This document shows positions 53,342 through 62,225 of a stretch of DNA of 64,000 nt, piece after piece. The notes below the pieces were generated by a model that saw only the letters and a program-made list of their open reading frames with translations, had not been told where the DNA came from and made no database searches. A program made the position numbers and the translations under genes. The stretch is from Kallotenue papyrolyticum (lineage in GTDB: Bacteria; Chloroflexota; Chloroflexia; Chloroflexales; Kallotenuaceae): assembly GCF_000526415.1 (NCBI RefSeq), contig NZ_JAGA01000003.1:558001-622000 (forward strand), written 5' to 3'. Positions within the stretch are counted from its first letter, which is position 1. Every line of letters starts with the position of its first letter.

Positions 53342-54697
53342 GTGAACAAACGCGTTCCGAAACTTGTACAACAGTCTTTCTTGCTGCTTTCCGTACGGTG
53401 GCTGCTTGTAATCCTCAACATCGCCACGAGCGTATTACTCTCGCGTGTATTAGGCCCAGACGGCAAAGGTATCCTGGCGGTTCTGGGCTCGTTTGCTACG
53501 ATCACATCAATCATCGTCGGATTTGGGCTTCCGACTGCAGCCTTGTATCTTCACAAGCAAGATCGGGCTAGCATCGGCACCCTTATTGGCACATCCATCG
53601 TCTTTTGGTTTGTACTGACGACGTTGCTCGGAGCCGGCATTGCGCTGCAGTATGATCGATTTGTCAGCCTGTTCCTACAGGAGCTAACAGACAAATCGCT
53701 GCAGCCAGTGTGGCTATGGCTATCGCTCGCGAGCGTCCCTGGGCTCGTGCTTGCATCGATGCTATCGATCCTGCTGGTGGTCGATGGACGAAGCAAGCTC
53801 TTCGTCGGCTGGAGTATCGGGAGCCAGCTCATGGGGCTGGTACTGACCTGGCTCTTAGTCATGGTTTTGGATTGGGGCGTTACTGGAGCGCTGATCGCCA
53901 GCCTTGCGGTGCAGATCACACCAATCCTTGTTGCACTGTATTGGTTGCTAAGCATCATGCGGCTAAGGCAGCTTGGCGCCTCGTGGCACCTCTTCCGATC
54001 GATGCTAGGGATCGGGTTTCAGCAACATCTCGTCACCGTTTTTGCAAATCTTTTCAAGCGAGGAGAAAACTTTCTCATCGCAACACTCCTTAACATAACA
54101 TCCGTTGGCTACTATGCTATTTCATTTGGATTATACGAGCTTATCATCGATATTCCACGGTCGTTCGTGTGGCCGACAGTAGCAAAGTACGCACAGCAAT
54201 CCGACGAAGATCGGGCAGAGCTGGCGGCGAAGCACATTCGATTACAAGTAGGGTTTATCATCGCGCCGATTCTCGCTATGATGGTGATCGGCCCTAAGCT
54301 GATCCCGCTGACGTACGGCGCCGCATTCGCACCTGCTGTGATGCCGTTCCTGTGTCTGCTGCCTGGGGCAATCTTCAGAACCATCCATCTCGGCGTATCG
54401 TCTTATTTTATAGGCACCGGGAGACCAGGCATCATGCTACCCAGCGTCATCGTCGCCGCGGTGGTCAGTTTGGGCCTGGATGTGATCGTCCTACCGGTGT
54501 ATGGCCTGGTCGGGGCCGCGGTCACGACGGTGCTCGCTGAGGCCTGTATGGCAACATTCAGCCTGGTGCTGTTCAACCGGGCGACCAAGGCGCGCTACCG
54601 CGATGTACTGATTCCCAGACACTCGGAGATTATCGAATTAGCTCAGATGTTTATGCAGATCAACAAAATGCAAAAGCAAAAACAGGCCGCCTTATAG
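53342..54697 (+). CDS. Oligosaccharide flippase (Wzx/MurJ-like, MOP superfamily)
   Basis: A 451-residue protein with about twelve to fourteen helices. The first helix pair (WLLVILNIATSVLLSRVLGP followed by DGKGILAVLGS) is the classic start of polysaccharide-biosynthesis flippases. Later the segment NFLIATLLNITSVGYYAISF matches the middle region of the family. These proteins move undecaprenyl-linked repeat units across the membrane. The gene uses a GTG start (53342) preceded by AGGGGA. It is clearly less GC-rich than the first half of the window. Followed 15 bp later by the FkbM gene. Confidence 0.85.
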   Translation: MNKRVPKLVQQSFLLLSVRWLLVILNIATSVLLSRVLGPDGKGILAVLGSFATITSIIVGFGLPTAALYLHKQDRASIGTLIGTSIVFWFVLTTLLGAGIALQYDRFVSLFLQELTDKSLQPVWLWLSLASVPGLVLASMLSILLVVDGRSKLFVGWSIGSQLMGLVLTWLLVMVLDWGVTGALIASLAVQITPILVALYWLLSIMRLRQLGASWHLFRSMLGIGFQQHLVTVFANLFKRGENFLIATLLNITSVGYYAISFGLYELIIDIPRSFVWPTVAKYAQQSDEDRAELAAKHIRLQVGFIIAPILAMMVIGPKLIPLTYGAAFAPAVMPFLCLLPGAIFRTIHLGVSSYFIGTGRPGIMLPSVIVAAVVSLGLDVIVLPVYGLVGAAVTTVLAEACMATFSLVLFNRATKARYRDVLIPRHSEIIELAQMFMQINKMQKQKQAAL

Positions 54698-54712
54698 AAG
54701 GGAGGAAGCCTT

Positions 54713-55609
54713 TTGAACTTCATTAGGCAACAGGCACGCCAACATCTTAGCCCTGAACAGCGATTGCAGCTCTGGCGGCTTCGGAGTAAGCTACAACATA
54801 CTGCAACCGCTGCCTGTAGAAGCGTGTTTCGCCTGGTCCCCACCTCACTCGCGATCGCATTCAAGGAGGGAATCGAGATCACCGGCCGGCTGGACTATGC
54901 CCATCGAGCGATTTACATGGATATCAGCTCGGCGGTGCAGCAAGACCGGCTGCGAGCCTGCCATAAGGAGCCCGAGACAATCCAATGGCTCGAAACCAAC
55001 CTGCGACCTGGCGATGTCCTGTATGACATCGGGGCCAATGTCGGGGCCTATTCCTTGGTCGCATATGCGGTGACGAACGGCCATTGCAAAATCTATGCGT
55101 TTGAGCCGAGCTTTTCAACATTTGCAGCTCTCAGTCGTAATATCCTGATAAACCGTTGTAGCTCAGCCATCATACCGTTGCAGATCGCACTGTCGGATAC
55201 GACCGAGCTCATCGATTTTTACTACTCCAGCTTTACCCCGGGAACAGCGCTGCACGAACTCGCAGATGAGCGTGGTGCGCGAGCATCGACCTGTACACTG
55301 GCCGGCCAGCAGCGCCTCCTCAGCTACCGGCTCGACGATCTGCTCGAGCAGTTCAAGCTAGAAACGCCTAATCATATCAAACTGGATGTGGACGGTGGTG
55401 AGCTTAGCGTACTCAGAGGAGCAGAGCGCACGCTCGCCCAACCGCATCTACGTTCCTTGTTGGTCGAGATCGACGAAACCCAACCGGCTGCCCAACAGCT
55501 GATCGCCTATCTCCGATCCAAGGAATTCAGCATTGAGTCGCGGCATGCCCGTCCCGGCCACGTAGCAGTCGCAAACTACATCTTCACGAGGAGACTGTCC
55601 GATGCCTAA
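54713..55609 (+). CDS. FkbM-family methyltransferase
   Basis: A 298-residue protein. The SAM-binding motif is LYDIGANVGAYSLVAYAV (about residues 104-121), then YAFEPSFSTFAALSRNI and the FkbM-type IKLDVDGGELSVLRGAERTL. Members O-methylate sugars or polyketides; here methylation of a surface glycan residue is inferred from the neighbours. The start is TTG at 54713, supported by GAAGGGAGG at the right distance and no better start nearby. It overlaps the next gene by 8 bases. Confidence 0.85.
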   Translation: MNFIRQQARQHLSPEQRLQLWRLRSKLQHTATAACRSVFRLVPTSLAIAFKEGIEITGRLDYAHRAIYMDISSAVQQDRLRACHKEPETIQWLETNLRPGDVLYDIGANVGAYSLVAYAVTNGHCKIYAFEPSFSTFAALSRNILINRCSSAIIPLQIALSDTTELIDFYYSSFTPGTALHELADERGARASTCTLAGQQRLLSYRLDDLLEQFKLETPNHIKLDVDGGELSVLRGAERTLAQPHLRSLLVEIDETQPAAQQLIAYLRSKEFSIESRHARPGHVAVANYIFTRRLSDA

Positions 55610-56690
55610 CCATACCGCTTCTCATGCTCGCAAGCGAGAGCTGTTGATCGATGCATTCCTGATCGACGACAACAGTGATTGTTACGTGATCGCTGAGATC
55701 GGCCACAATCACCAAGGCGACCTCGAGAAGGCCAAAGAACTCTTTCGGCAGGCGAAGGAGTGCGGCGCGAATGCAGTCAAACTCCAGAAGCGAGATAACC
55801 GCAGCCTGTTTACGGCGGCGATGTACAATAAGCCGTATGACCATGAACACAGCTTCGGGAAGACCTATGGCGAGCATCGCGAGTTCCTTGAGTTCGGCAT
55901 GGATGAGTATCTTGAACTCAAACGCTATGCGGCCGAGATCGGCATCACCTTCTTTGCGACGGCTTTTGATTTTGTCAGTGCGAACTTCCTTGCCGAACTA
56001 GACATGCCCGCTTATAAGATCGCGTCAGGCGATCTGAAGAACATCCCTCTGATTAAGCATGTCGCCCAGTTCCAGAAGCCGGTAATCGTCAGTCTCGGTG
56101 GCGGCACCATCGAGGATGCGCAGCGTGTCTATGATGCGGTGATGCCGATCAATCCTCGCCTAGCCTTCTTACACTGTACGGCAACCTACCCAACGGTCGC
56201 AGAAGAGATAAATCTACGGGTGATTACGACGCTGCGCGAGCGCTTTCCCGAAATCGTGATCGGCCTCTCCGATCATTACAACGGGATCGCTATGGCAGTG
56301 GGTGCTTATGTGCTCGGATCGCGAATCATCGAAAAACATTTCACACTGAACCATACGTGGAAGGGGACCGATCACGCCCTCTCCCTAGAGCCGATCGGTA
56401 TGCGCCGGATGGTTCGCGACCTGCGACGCATCCGCCTCGCTCTCGGCGACGGTGTCAAACGCGTCTATCCTAGCGAGGAGAGCGCGATGTTCAAGATGGG
56501 CAAAAGTCTGGTAGCAGCGCGGGATCTGCCTCGTGGTCATCGGCTGACGTGGCAAGACATTGCGATCAAGTCTCCTGCACAAGGACTACCCCCTTTTGAG
56601 ATCGACCGCATCATTGGCAAAACCTTGCGTCACGCACTTGCTGCCGACGAGCCGATCCTATTTGAAGATATCGGAGAGGTAAGCGAGTGA
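55602..56690 (+). CDS. NeuB-family sialic-acid-type synthase
   Basis: A 362-residue protein. The TIM-barrel part has YVIAEIGHNHQGDLEKAKEL, CGANAVKLQKRDNRSLF, FFATAFDFVSANFLAELD, KIASGDLKNIPLI and EKHFTLNHTWKGTDHALSLE. An SAF (antifreeze-like) domain occupies about residues 300-355. NeuB enzymes condense phosphoenolpyruvate with an amino-sugar or aldose to make a nonulosonic (or other ulosonic) acid. The acceptor-binding loop KRDNRSLFTAAMYN differs from the usual sialic acid synthase form, so the product may not be Neu5Ac. ATG 55602 lies inside the end of the FkbM gene. Confidence 0.85.
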   Translation: MPNHTASHARKRELLIDAFLIDDNSDCYVIAEIGHNHQGDLEKAKELFRQAKECGANAVKLQKRDNRSLFTAAMYNKPYDHEHSFGKTYGEHREFLEFGMDEYLELKRYAAEIGITFFATAFDFVSANFLAELDMPAYKIASGDLKNIPLIKHVAQFQKPVIVSLGGGTIEDAQRVYDAVMPINPRLAFLHCTATYPTVAEEINLRVITTLRERFPEIVIGLSDHYNGIAMAVGAYVLGSRIIEKHFTLNHTWKGTDHALSLEPIGMRRMVRDLRRIRLALGDGVKRVYPSEESAMFKMGKSLVAARDLPRGHRLTWQDIAIKSPAQGLPPFEIDRIIGKTLRHALAADEPILFEDIGEVSE

Positions 56691-57217
56691 TCGACCAAGA
56701 GCTTCAACAGCTGATCAGGCAGATCCGCCTGGTAGCTTTTGACTTTGATGGGGTCTTCACCGATAATACGGTCATTGTCTCAGAGGACGGTATTGAATTC
56801 GTACGCTGCTGGCGCGGTGACGGTATTGGGCTCCGTCTATTAGAGCAGCTGGGGCTTGCCTGTGTGATTCTGTCAACCGAAGAAAATCCCGTCGTCCTGA
56901 CGCGGAGTCGTAAACTGGCGGTCCCGTGTAGATATGGTTGCAAGGATAAACTCGCCACCTTGAAGGAGATCGCAGCCGAGCGTAATATTCCGCTCGAAGC
57001 GATTGCCTTCGTAGGTAACGATATCAACGATGCAGGATGCCTGCAGGCCGTTGGACTCCCGATCGTGGTCCAGGATGCCCACCCCGATGTATTGCCGCTG
57101 GCACGCTTCCGCACAACAACGCCTGGCGGGTATGGAGCAGTTCGCGAAGTATGCGATCTCTTCAAGAATGTGCTTCAACAAACAGAAGGAAAACGAGATG
57201 GCTCGCGATCTGTTTGA
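56687..57217 (+). CDS. KdsC-like HAD phosphatase
   Basis: A 176-residue HAD-superfamily protein of the YrbI/KdsC type, without a cap domain. Motif I is VAFDFDGVFTDN (nucleophile and acid Asp), motif II is the Ser/Thr in CVILSTEENPVV, then KDKLATLKEIAAERN and motif IV VGNDINDAGCLQAVG. KdsC-like enzymes remove the phosphate from Kdo-8-phosphate or nonulosonate-9-phosphate. This fits the step after the NeuB-like synthase when the acceptor is a sugar phosphate. The start is GTG 56687, whose last bases overlap the NeuB stop; GGAGAGG precedes it. It overlaps the next gene by 20 bases. Confidence 0.85.
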   Translation: MIDQELQQLIRQIRLVAFDFDGVFTDNTVIVSEDGIEFVRCWRGDGIGLRLLEQLGLACVILSTEENPVVLTRSRKLAVPCRYGCKDKLATLKEIAAERNIPLEAIAFVGNDINDAGCLQAVGLPIVVQDAHPDVLPLARFRTTTPGGYGAVREVCDLFKNVLQQTEGKRDGSRSV

Positions 57218-58004
57218 TGTCGCCGGCAAGGTCGTCGTCATCACCGGCGGCCTAGGACAGCTAGGCCGCCAGTATGCATATGCCTTCGCCACGCGCGGCG
57301 CAAGGGTCGCGATCTTTGACAGCCGCGCGGAAGATGCACTACTCCCGAGCGCGCTGCAAGACTACCAGGTCATGCTGGTGCCGGTCGATGTGACACGGCG
57401 CTCGTCCATCGCCGATGGCCTTGAGCAGGTGGAGCGCCGCTGGAGCGTGCCGCATGTACTTATCAACAATGCAGCGCTCGACTCTCCCCCGAACGCGCCG
57501 GCAGAGGAGAACGGCCCTTTCGAGAGCTATCCCGAAAGCTCTTGGGACCGCGTGCTGGAGGTCAACGTCAAAGGAGTCTTTCTGTGCTGCCAAGTCATCG
57601 GCGGTCGCATGGCGGCTGCCAAGCGGGGGTCGATCATCAATATTTGCTCGATCTATGGCCTGGTCTCGCCGGACCAGCGCATCTATGCGTATCGCGCTCG
57701 GTCCGGCACCCCATTCTTCAAGCCGGTGGCATACTCTGCCTCAAAGTCCGCGCTCCTCAACCTGACCCGCTACCTTGCTACCTACTGGGCAAAGCAAGGT
57801 GTACGCGTCAACACGCTGACTTTAGGAGGGGTCTTTAACCACCAGGATCAGGAGTTCCTGGATGGCTACTGTACGCGTGTGCCACTGGGGCGCATGGCGC
57901 GCGAAGACGAATACAACGGGGCAGTAATCTTCCTCGCCTCCGACGCATCGTCATACATGACCGGCTCCAACCTCGTGATCGACGGCGGATGGACCGCATG
58001 GTAG
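57198..58004 (+). CDS. Short-chain dehydrogenase/reductase
   Basis: A 268-residue SDR. The cofactor motif is VVITGGLGQLGRQYA (about residues 13-27), with NNAA after the fourth strand, the catalytic Ser in NICSIYGL, and the Tyr-Lys pair in AYSASKSALLNLTRY. Asp after the second strand (IFDSRAED) suggests NAD preference. It ends with the typical TGSNLVIDGGWTAW. Substrate is presumably a sugar intermediate or ulosonic acid of this pathway. The ATG at 57198 has GAAGGAAAACGAG upstream and lies inside the phosphatase gene. Confidence 0.88.
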   Translation: MARDLFDVAGKVVVITGGLGQLGRQYAYAFATRGARVAIFDSRAEDALLPSALQDYQVMLVPVDVTRRSSIADGLEQVERRWSVPHVLINNAALDSPPNAPAEENGPFESYPESSWDRVLEVNVKGVFLCCQVIGGRMAAAKRGSIINICSIYGLVSPDQRIYAYRARSGTPFFKPVAYSASKSALLNLTRYLATYWAKQGVRVNTLTLGGVFNHQDQEFLDGYCTRVPLGRMAREDEYNGAVIFLASDASSYMTGSNLVIDGGWTAW

Positions 58005-58013
58005 GACCAACCC

Positions 58014-59486
58014 ATGACACAGTTCAGGTTTCCCGAAGCGATTCTTAATTGGATCGATGGGCAACAGCTTCCGGCGATCGGCGGCGAGTGGTTCGACAAG
58101 CTCAACCCAGCCAATGGCAAACCGCTCTGTCGGGTTGCCCGCTCGCGCGCAGCCGACATCGAGCGCGCGGTCGAGGCTGCTCGACAAGCCCAGCCCGCCT
58201 GGGCCGACGTTCCGGCTGTGCGGCGTGGCGAAATGCTGCACGACCTCGTGCTGGGCATGAAGGCTCGCCGCGACGAGATCGCCACGATCGTTGCCGCAGA
58301 GACCGGCAAATCCTACGCCTCAGCCAAGGCAGAAACGGATGGTGCGATCGCGCTCGGGCTGTTCTACGCCAGCGAAGGCCAGCGTCTGTATGGTCGAACA
58401 ACCACGAGTGCAGTACCGCATAAGTATGCTTTGACGGTGCGCCAGCCGATCGGAGTGGCAGGGCTGATCATCGCAGCCAATACACCGATCGCCAATGTGG
58501 CCTGGAAGATCTTTCCAGCACTCATCTGCGGCAACACGGCCGTCCTCAAAGCAGCGGAGGATGCCCCAGCGACGGCCTGGATCGTCGGACAGATCGCGCA
58601 GGACGTAGGATTACCGCGCGGTATCTTGAACATCGTGCAGGGCTTTGGTGAAGACGCAGGTGCACCGCTAGTGGCGCATCCAGACGTCGGTGTGATCAGC
58701 TTCACCGGCTCGACCGAAGTCGGACGGAAGATCCAGCGCGTGGCCGGCGAGCGACTAGCCCGGATCTCGCTCGAGCTGGGCGGCAAGAACCCGCTGGTCG
58801 TATGCGATGACGCCGACCTCGACCATGCTGCAAAGTGGGTCCTGCTCTCGGCGTTCAGCAACGCCGGCCAACGCTGCGCCTCCGCCAGCCGGATCATCAT
58901 CTTCGACTCGATCTACGAGCGGTTCCGCGACATGCTGATCGAGCGCACGCGGCAATTGAAGGTTGGACCAGGCGACGACGACGACTTCGGCCCGGTGATC
59001 AACGAGCTGCAGCTCACCAACATGATCGCCGCGATTGAGCGCGCACGCCAGCGGGGGGCGATCATCCTCACCGGCGGCGGCCGAATGACCGATCCAGCCC
59101 ACCGCGATGGCTTTTATATGCAGCCCACCCTGATCGAGGGGGTCGACCCGCATGATGAAATCTCGGAATGCGAGCTGTTCGGTCCGATCGCGATCCTCTA
59201 CCGGGTTGCGGACTACGAAGAGGCGTTGCGCCTGGCAAACGACTCGCCCTACGGATTGACGGCATGCATCCACACCCGTAATATTAATCGGGCTGTTCAC
59301 TTCTGCGACAAGGTCCAGGCGGGCGTAGCGGTAGTGAACGGCGGAACGTTCGGCAGCGAGCCGCACATGCCGTTCGGCGGTCGCAAGCAGTCCGGCAACG
59401 GCACTCGTGAGCCTGGCACCGAGGCGCTCGATGTGTACTCGGAGCTAAAGGACGTCTATATCAACATCGATCCAAGCGCCCTGTGA
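58014..59486 (+). CDS. Aldehyde dehydrogenase
   Basis: A 490-residue NAD(P)-dependent enzyme. The N-terminal half has the cofactor region (WKIFPALICGNTAVLKAAED, FTGSTEVGRKIQRVAGE); the active site shows Glu in LELGGKNPLVV and the nucleophile Cys288 in NAGQRCASASR. The C-terminal segment MPFGGRKQSGNGTREPGTEA is standard. It oxidises an aldehyde to an acid. Its place within the ulosonic acid genes is unusual, because canonical sialic acid or Kdo pathways need no such step. ATG 58014 follows AGGACC, ten bases after the SDR stop. Confidence 0.88.
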   Translation: MTQFRFPEAILNWIDGQQLPAIGGEWFDKLNPANGKPLCRVARSRAADIERAVEAARQAQPAWADVPAVRRGEMLHDLVLGMKARRDEIATIVAAETGKSYASAKAETDGAIALGLFYASEGQRLYGRTTTSAVPHKYALTVRQPIGVAGLIIAANTPIANVAWKIFPALICGNTAVLKAAEDAPATAWIVGQIAQDVGLPRGILNIVQGFGEDAGAPLVAHPDVGVISFTGSTEVGRKIQRVAGERLARISLELGGKNPLVVCDDADLDHAAKWVLLSAFSNAGQRCASASRIIIFDSIYERFRDMLIERTRQLKVGPGDDDDFGPVINELQLTNMIAAIERARQRGAIILTGGGRMTDPAHRDGFYMQPTLIEGVDPHDEISECELFGPIAILYRVADYEEALRLANDSPYGLTACIHTRNINRAVHFCDKVQAGVAVVNGGTFGSEPHMPFGGRKQSGNGTREPGTEALDVYSELKDVYINIDPSAL

Positions 59487-59503
59487 GCAAGAAGGAATGG
59501 GTG

Positions 59504-60289
59504 ATGGCTAGCTCCCCTCGGATCGTCGCGTTGATCCCGGCGCGCGCCGGCTCCAAACGTGTTCAGGGCAAAAATATTCGTCCGCTAGCCGGGCATCCGC
59601 TGCTTGCGTATACGATCGCCGCTGCCGTCGATAGCGGCGTCTTTGCCGCGGTGATCGTCTCGACCGACTCCGAGCAGATAGCGGAGATTGCTACCTATTA
59701 TGGGGCAGAGGTGCCCTTTCTGCGGCCCGTCGAATACGCAGGCGATACCTCACCGGACATCGAGTGGGTAGACTATACCCTGCGGCGACTGGCCAATGAA
59801 GGACGTCGCTTCGACTGCTTCAGCATCCTGCGACCCACCAGCCCGTTTCGCGCTCCGGAAACGATTCGCCGCGCATGGCACCAGTTCCTGGCAACACCAG
59901 CCATCGATTCCCTGCGCGCCGTCGAAAAGTGCAAACAGCACCCCGGAAAGATGTGGGTCTTGAACGGAGATCGGATGGTGCCGCTCTTGCTCAATCCGCG
60001 CGGCACGCCCTGGCACAGCACACCCTACCAGGCCCTTCCCGAAGTGTATGTCCAGAATGCGAGCCTCGAGATCGCCTGGAGCCGCGTCGTCTTCGAGCAG
60101 CGGACGATTGCGGGCGAGCTGTTAACTCCATTCATAACCTACGGCTATGAGGGCTTCGACATCAACGACTCCCTCGATTGGGTCCTGGCTGAAGAGCTGC
60201 TCCGTCGCGGAGAGGCGACCCTTCCGCACGTTGCTCAGCCACCCTATCCAATGGAGCCATCACCCGTTTCTGTAACCTCTGGAGAGTAA
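59504..60289 (+). CDS. CMP-sugar synthetase (acylneuraminate cytidylyltransferase family)
   Basis: A 261-residue protein. The N-terminal nucleotide-binding motif VALIPARAGSKRVQGKNIRP is that of NeuA/KdsB-type cytidylyltransferases, followed by LLAYTIAAAVDSGVF, VSTDSEQIAEIA, FSILRPTSPFRAPETI and a C-terminal EGFDINDSLDW. It activates an ulosonic acid with CTP to the CMP form used by transferases. An ATG at 59504 with AAGGAA upstream is chosen; a GTG at 59483 that overlaps the aldehyde dehydrogenase stop is possible. Three bases separate it from the transketolase-like gene. Confidence 0.88.
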   Translation: MASSPRIVALIPARAGSKRVQGKNIRPLAGHPLLAYTIAAAVDSGVFAAVIVSTDSEQIAEIATYYGAEVPFLRPVEYAGDTSPDIEWVDYTLRRLANEGRRFDCFSILRPTSPFRAPETIRRAWHQFLATPAIDSLRAVEKCKQHPGKMWVLNGDRMVPLLLNPRGTPWHSTPYQALPEVYVQNASLEIAWSRVVFEQRTIAGELLTPFITYGYEGFDINDSLDWVLAEELLRRGEATLPHVAQPPYPMEPSPVSVTSGE

Positions 60290-60292
60290 CCG

Positions 60293-62221
60293 GTGACTAC
60301 GCTGTATTATGTGCCAGTCGATGAATTCGATCGCGTTCTGGCCCTGGATATACCGATTGAGCGGCGGTGTGCACTGTTTGCGGCGCTCTGTCGCATTAAT
60401 ACGCTGTATATGATTATGCGCGCAGGCTCTGGACACATCGGAACGAGCTTCAGCAGCCTGGACCTGATGTGCTGGATCTTTCTGAACGAGCTCGGTTACC
60501 AGAGACCGCGCGAGGCGCACCATAACGATATCTTTTTCTCCTCGAAGGGACACGACGTCCCGGCCAAATACTCGGCGCTGCTGGGACTCCGTCTGCTTGA
60601 CTTCGACCTAATCCATAAGCTGCGCAGGCTGGGCGGCCTGCCGGGGCATCCGGACATCTCCATCCCTCATATGTACACCAACACCGGCTCGCTTGGGATG
60701 GGGATCTCAAAGGCGCGCGGCATGGCGCTCGCCAGGCGCCTGCAGGGCCAGCCTGGCCGGATCCTGGTCCTAACCGGAGATGGCGAGCTGCAAGAGGGTC
60801 AGTTCTGGGAATCGCTCCAGCCGACCGCAAATCAGGGGCTGCACGAGATCACCGTCGTCGTCGATCATAACAAGCTGCAGTCCGACACCTGGGTTGCGCG
60901 CGTCAGCGACCTCGGCGCGCTCGAGCGCAAGATCCAGGCGTTCGGCTGGTATGTCGAGCGCTGCGACGGCCATGATTTTACAGCATTGCAGCGCACCTTT
61001 GCCCAGCTCAATCAGATCACAGACAGGCCCAAGCTCCTGATCGCCGACACGATCAAGGGCAAGGGCGTGTCGTTCATGGAACATACGGCGATGCCTCCAG
61101 GCGACGATCGCCTCTATCCCTACCATAGCGGAGCACCAGACGATGCAACGTATGCCCGTGCGGCCGAGGAGCTGATCATCGGGGCGAATAGGCTGTTGAG
61201 TGAGATGGGGCAGCCTGCACTGACACTCGAAGCTGTGCAGCAGCCGGCGCGCTCCAGCGGCAATCATCTGCAGCGCTTGGTTGCTGCCTATGCCGATGCG
61301 CTCGTCAAAGCGGCGGAGCACAATCCGAAGCTGGTGGCCCTCGATGCTGATCTGGCACGCGATACCGGCCTGATCCCATTCGAGGCACGTTTCCCCGAGC
61401 GCTTTTTCGAGTGCGGCATCGCCGAGCAGGATATGGTGTCGCAGGCGGGCGGCATGGCCCTCCAAGGCCTCTTGCCGGTCGTCCACTCATTTGCCTGCTT
61501 CCTGTCGACGCGACCGAACGAGCAAATCTATAACAATGCCACGGAGCTAACGAAAATCATCTACGTCGGCTCACTTGCCGGACTGATACCAGGCGGTCCG
61601 GGACACTCGCACCAGTCGGTCCGTGATATCTCAGCGCTGGGGGCGATCCCGAACCTGCTGCTGATTGAGCCAAGCTGCGAGCAGGAGGTCGCGCTTGCGC
61701 TGGACTTTTGCATTAATCGGACCGCAGAGAGCTGCTATCTGCGGCTCGTCTCGGTGCCATGCGCGATCCCGTTCTCCCTGCCCGACGACTACGAGCTGGA
61801 GTATGGCCGGGGTATCGAGCTGACGCCGGGTGAGGATGCGCTCCTGTTCTCGTACGGACCGGTTATGCTGGCCCAGGCGGTCTACGCGGCCCGGCAGCTG
61901 GCGGAGGAAGGCATTGGTCTCAAGGTGATCAACTTACCCTGGCTCAACCGCGTCGATCTCGAGTGGTTGCAAGCGACCTTGGCCGGCTACCGTCAGGTGT
62001 TCACGCTGGACAACCACTACATTAACGGGGGACAAGGTCAGTTCCTCGCGAGCCACATCGCGCAGCTCAAGCTGGCGGACCCTCCGCGAGTTCATCAGTT
62101 CGGCCTCCAGGATATTCCGGTGTGCGGGACCAACGACGAGGTATTGCGAGCTCATCGCCTCGACGCGCAGAGCCTCTCCGAGCAGATCGCCAGCGTATTG
62201 GCCGAGCGCAAGACGAGGTAA
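60293..62221 (+). CDS. Transketolase-family enzyme, both halves in one chain
   Basis: A 642-residue thiamine-diphosphate enzyme. The N-terminal half resembles the split-type transketolase alpha subunit: GSGHIGTSFSSLDLMCWIFL, GHDVPAKYSALLGL, and the TPP motif LTGDGELQEGQFWESLQ with later DHNKLQSDT. The C-terminal half begins near residue 325 (LVALDADLARDTGLIPFEAR) with the FFECGIAEQDMVSQAGGMAL segment. It could move two-carbon units to build an unusual aldose or ketose for the ulosonic acid pathway. Start GTG 60293 follows CTGGAGAG. It is distinct from TktA-type housekeeping enzymes, whose motif at the TPP site differs. Confidence 0.85.
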   Translation: MTTLYYVPVDEFDRVLALDIPIERRCALFAALCRINTLYMIMRAGSGHIGTSFSSLDLMCWIFLNELGYQRPREAHHNDIFFSSKGHDVPAKYSALLGLRLLDFDLIHKLRRLGGLPGHPDISIPHMYTNTGSLGMGISKARGMALARRLQGQPGRILVLTGDGELQEGQFWESLQPTANQGLHEITVVVDHNKLQSDTWVARVSDLGALERKIQAFGWYVERCDGHDFTALQRTFAQLNQITDRPKLLIADTIKGKGVSFMEHTAMPPGDDRLYPYHSGAPDDATYARAAEELIIGANRLLSEMGQPALTLEAVQQPARSSGNHLQRLVAAYADALVKAAEHNPKLVALDADLARDTGLIPFEARFPERFFECGIAEQDMVSQAGGMALQGLLPVVHSFACFLSTRPNEQIYNNATELTKIIYVGSLAGLIPGGPGHSHQSVRDISALGAIPNLLLIEPSCEQEVALALDFCINRTAESCYLRLVSVPCAIPFSLPDDYELEYGRGIELTPGEDALLFSYGPVMLAQAVYAARQLAEEGIGLKVINLPWLNRVDLEWLQATLAGYRQVFTLDNHYINGGQGQFLASHIAQLKLADPPRVHQFGLQDIPVCGTNDEVLRAHRLDAQSLSEQIASVLAERKTR

Positions 62222-62225
62222 CAGC

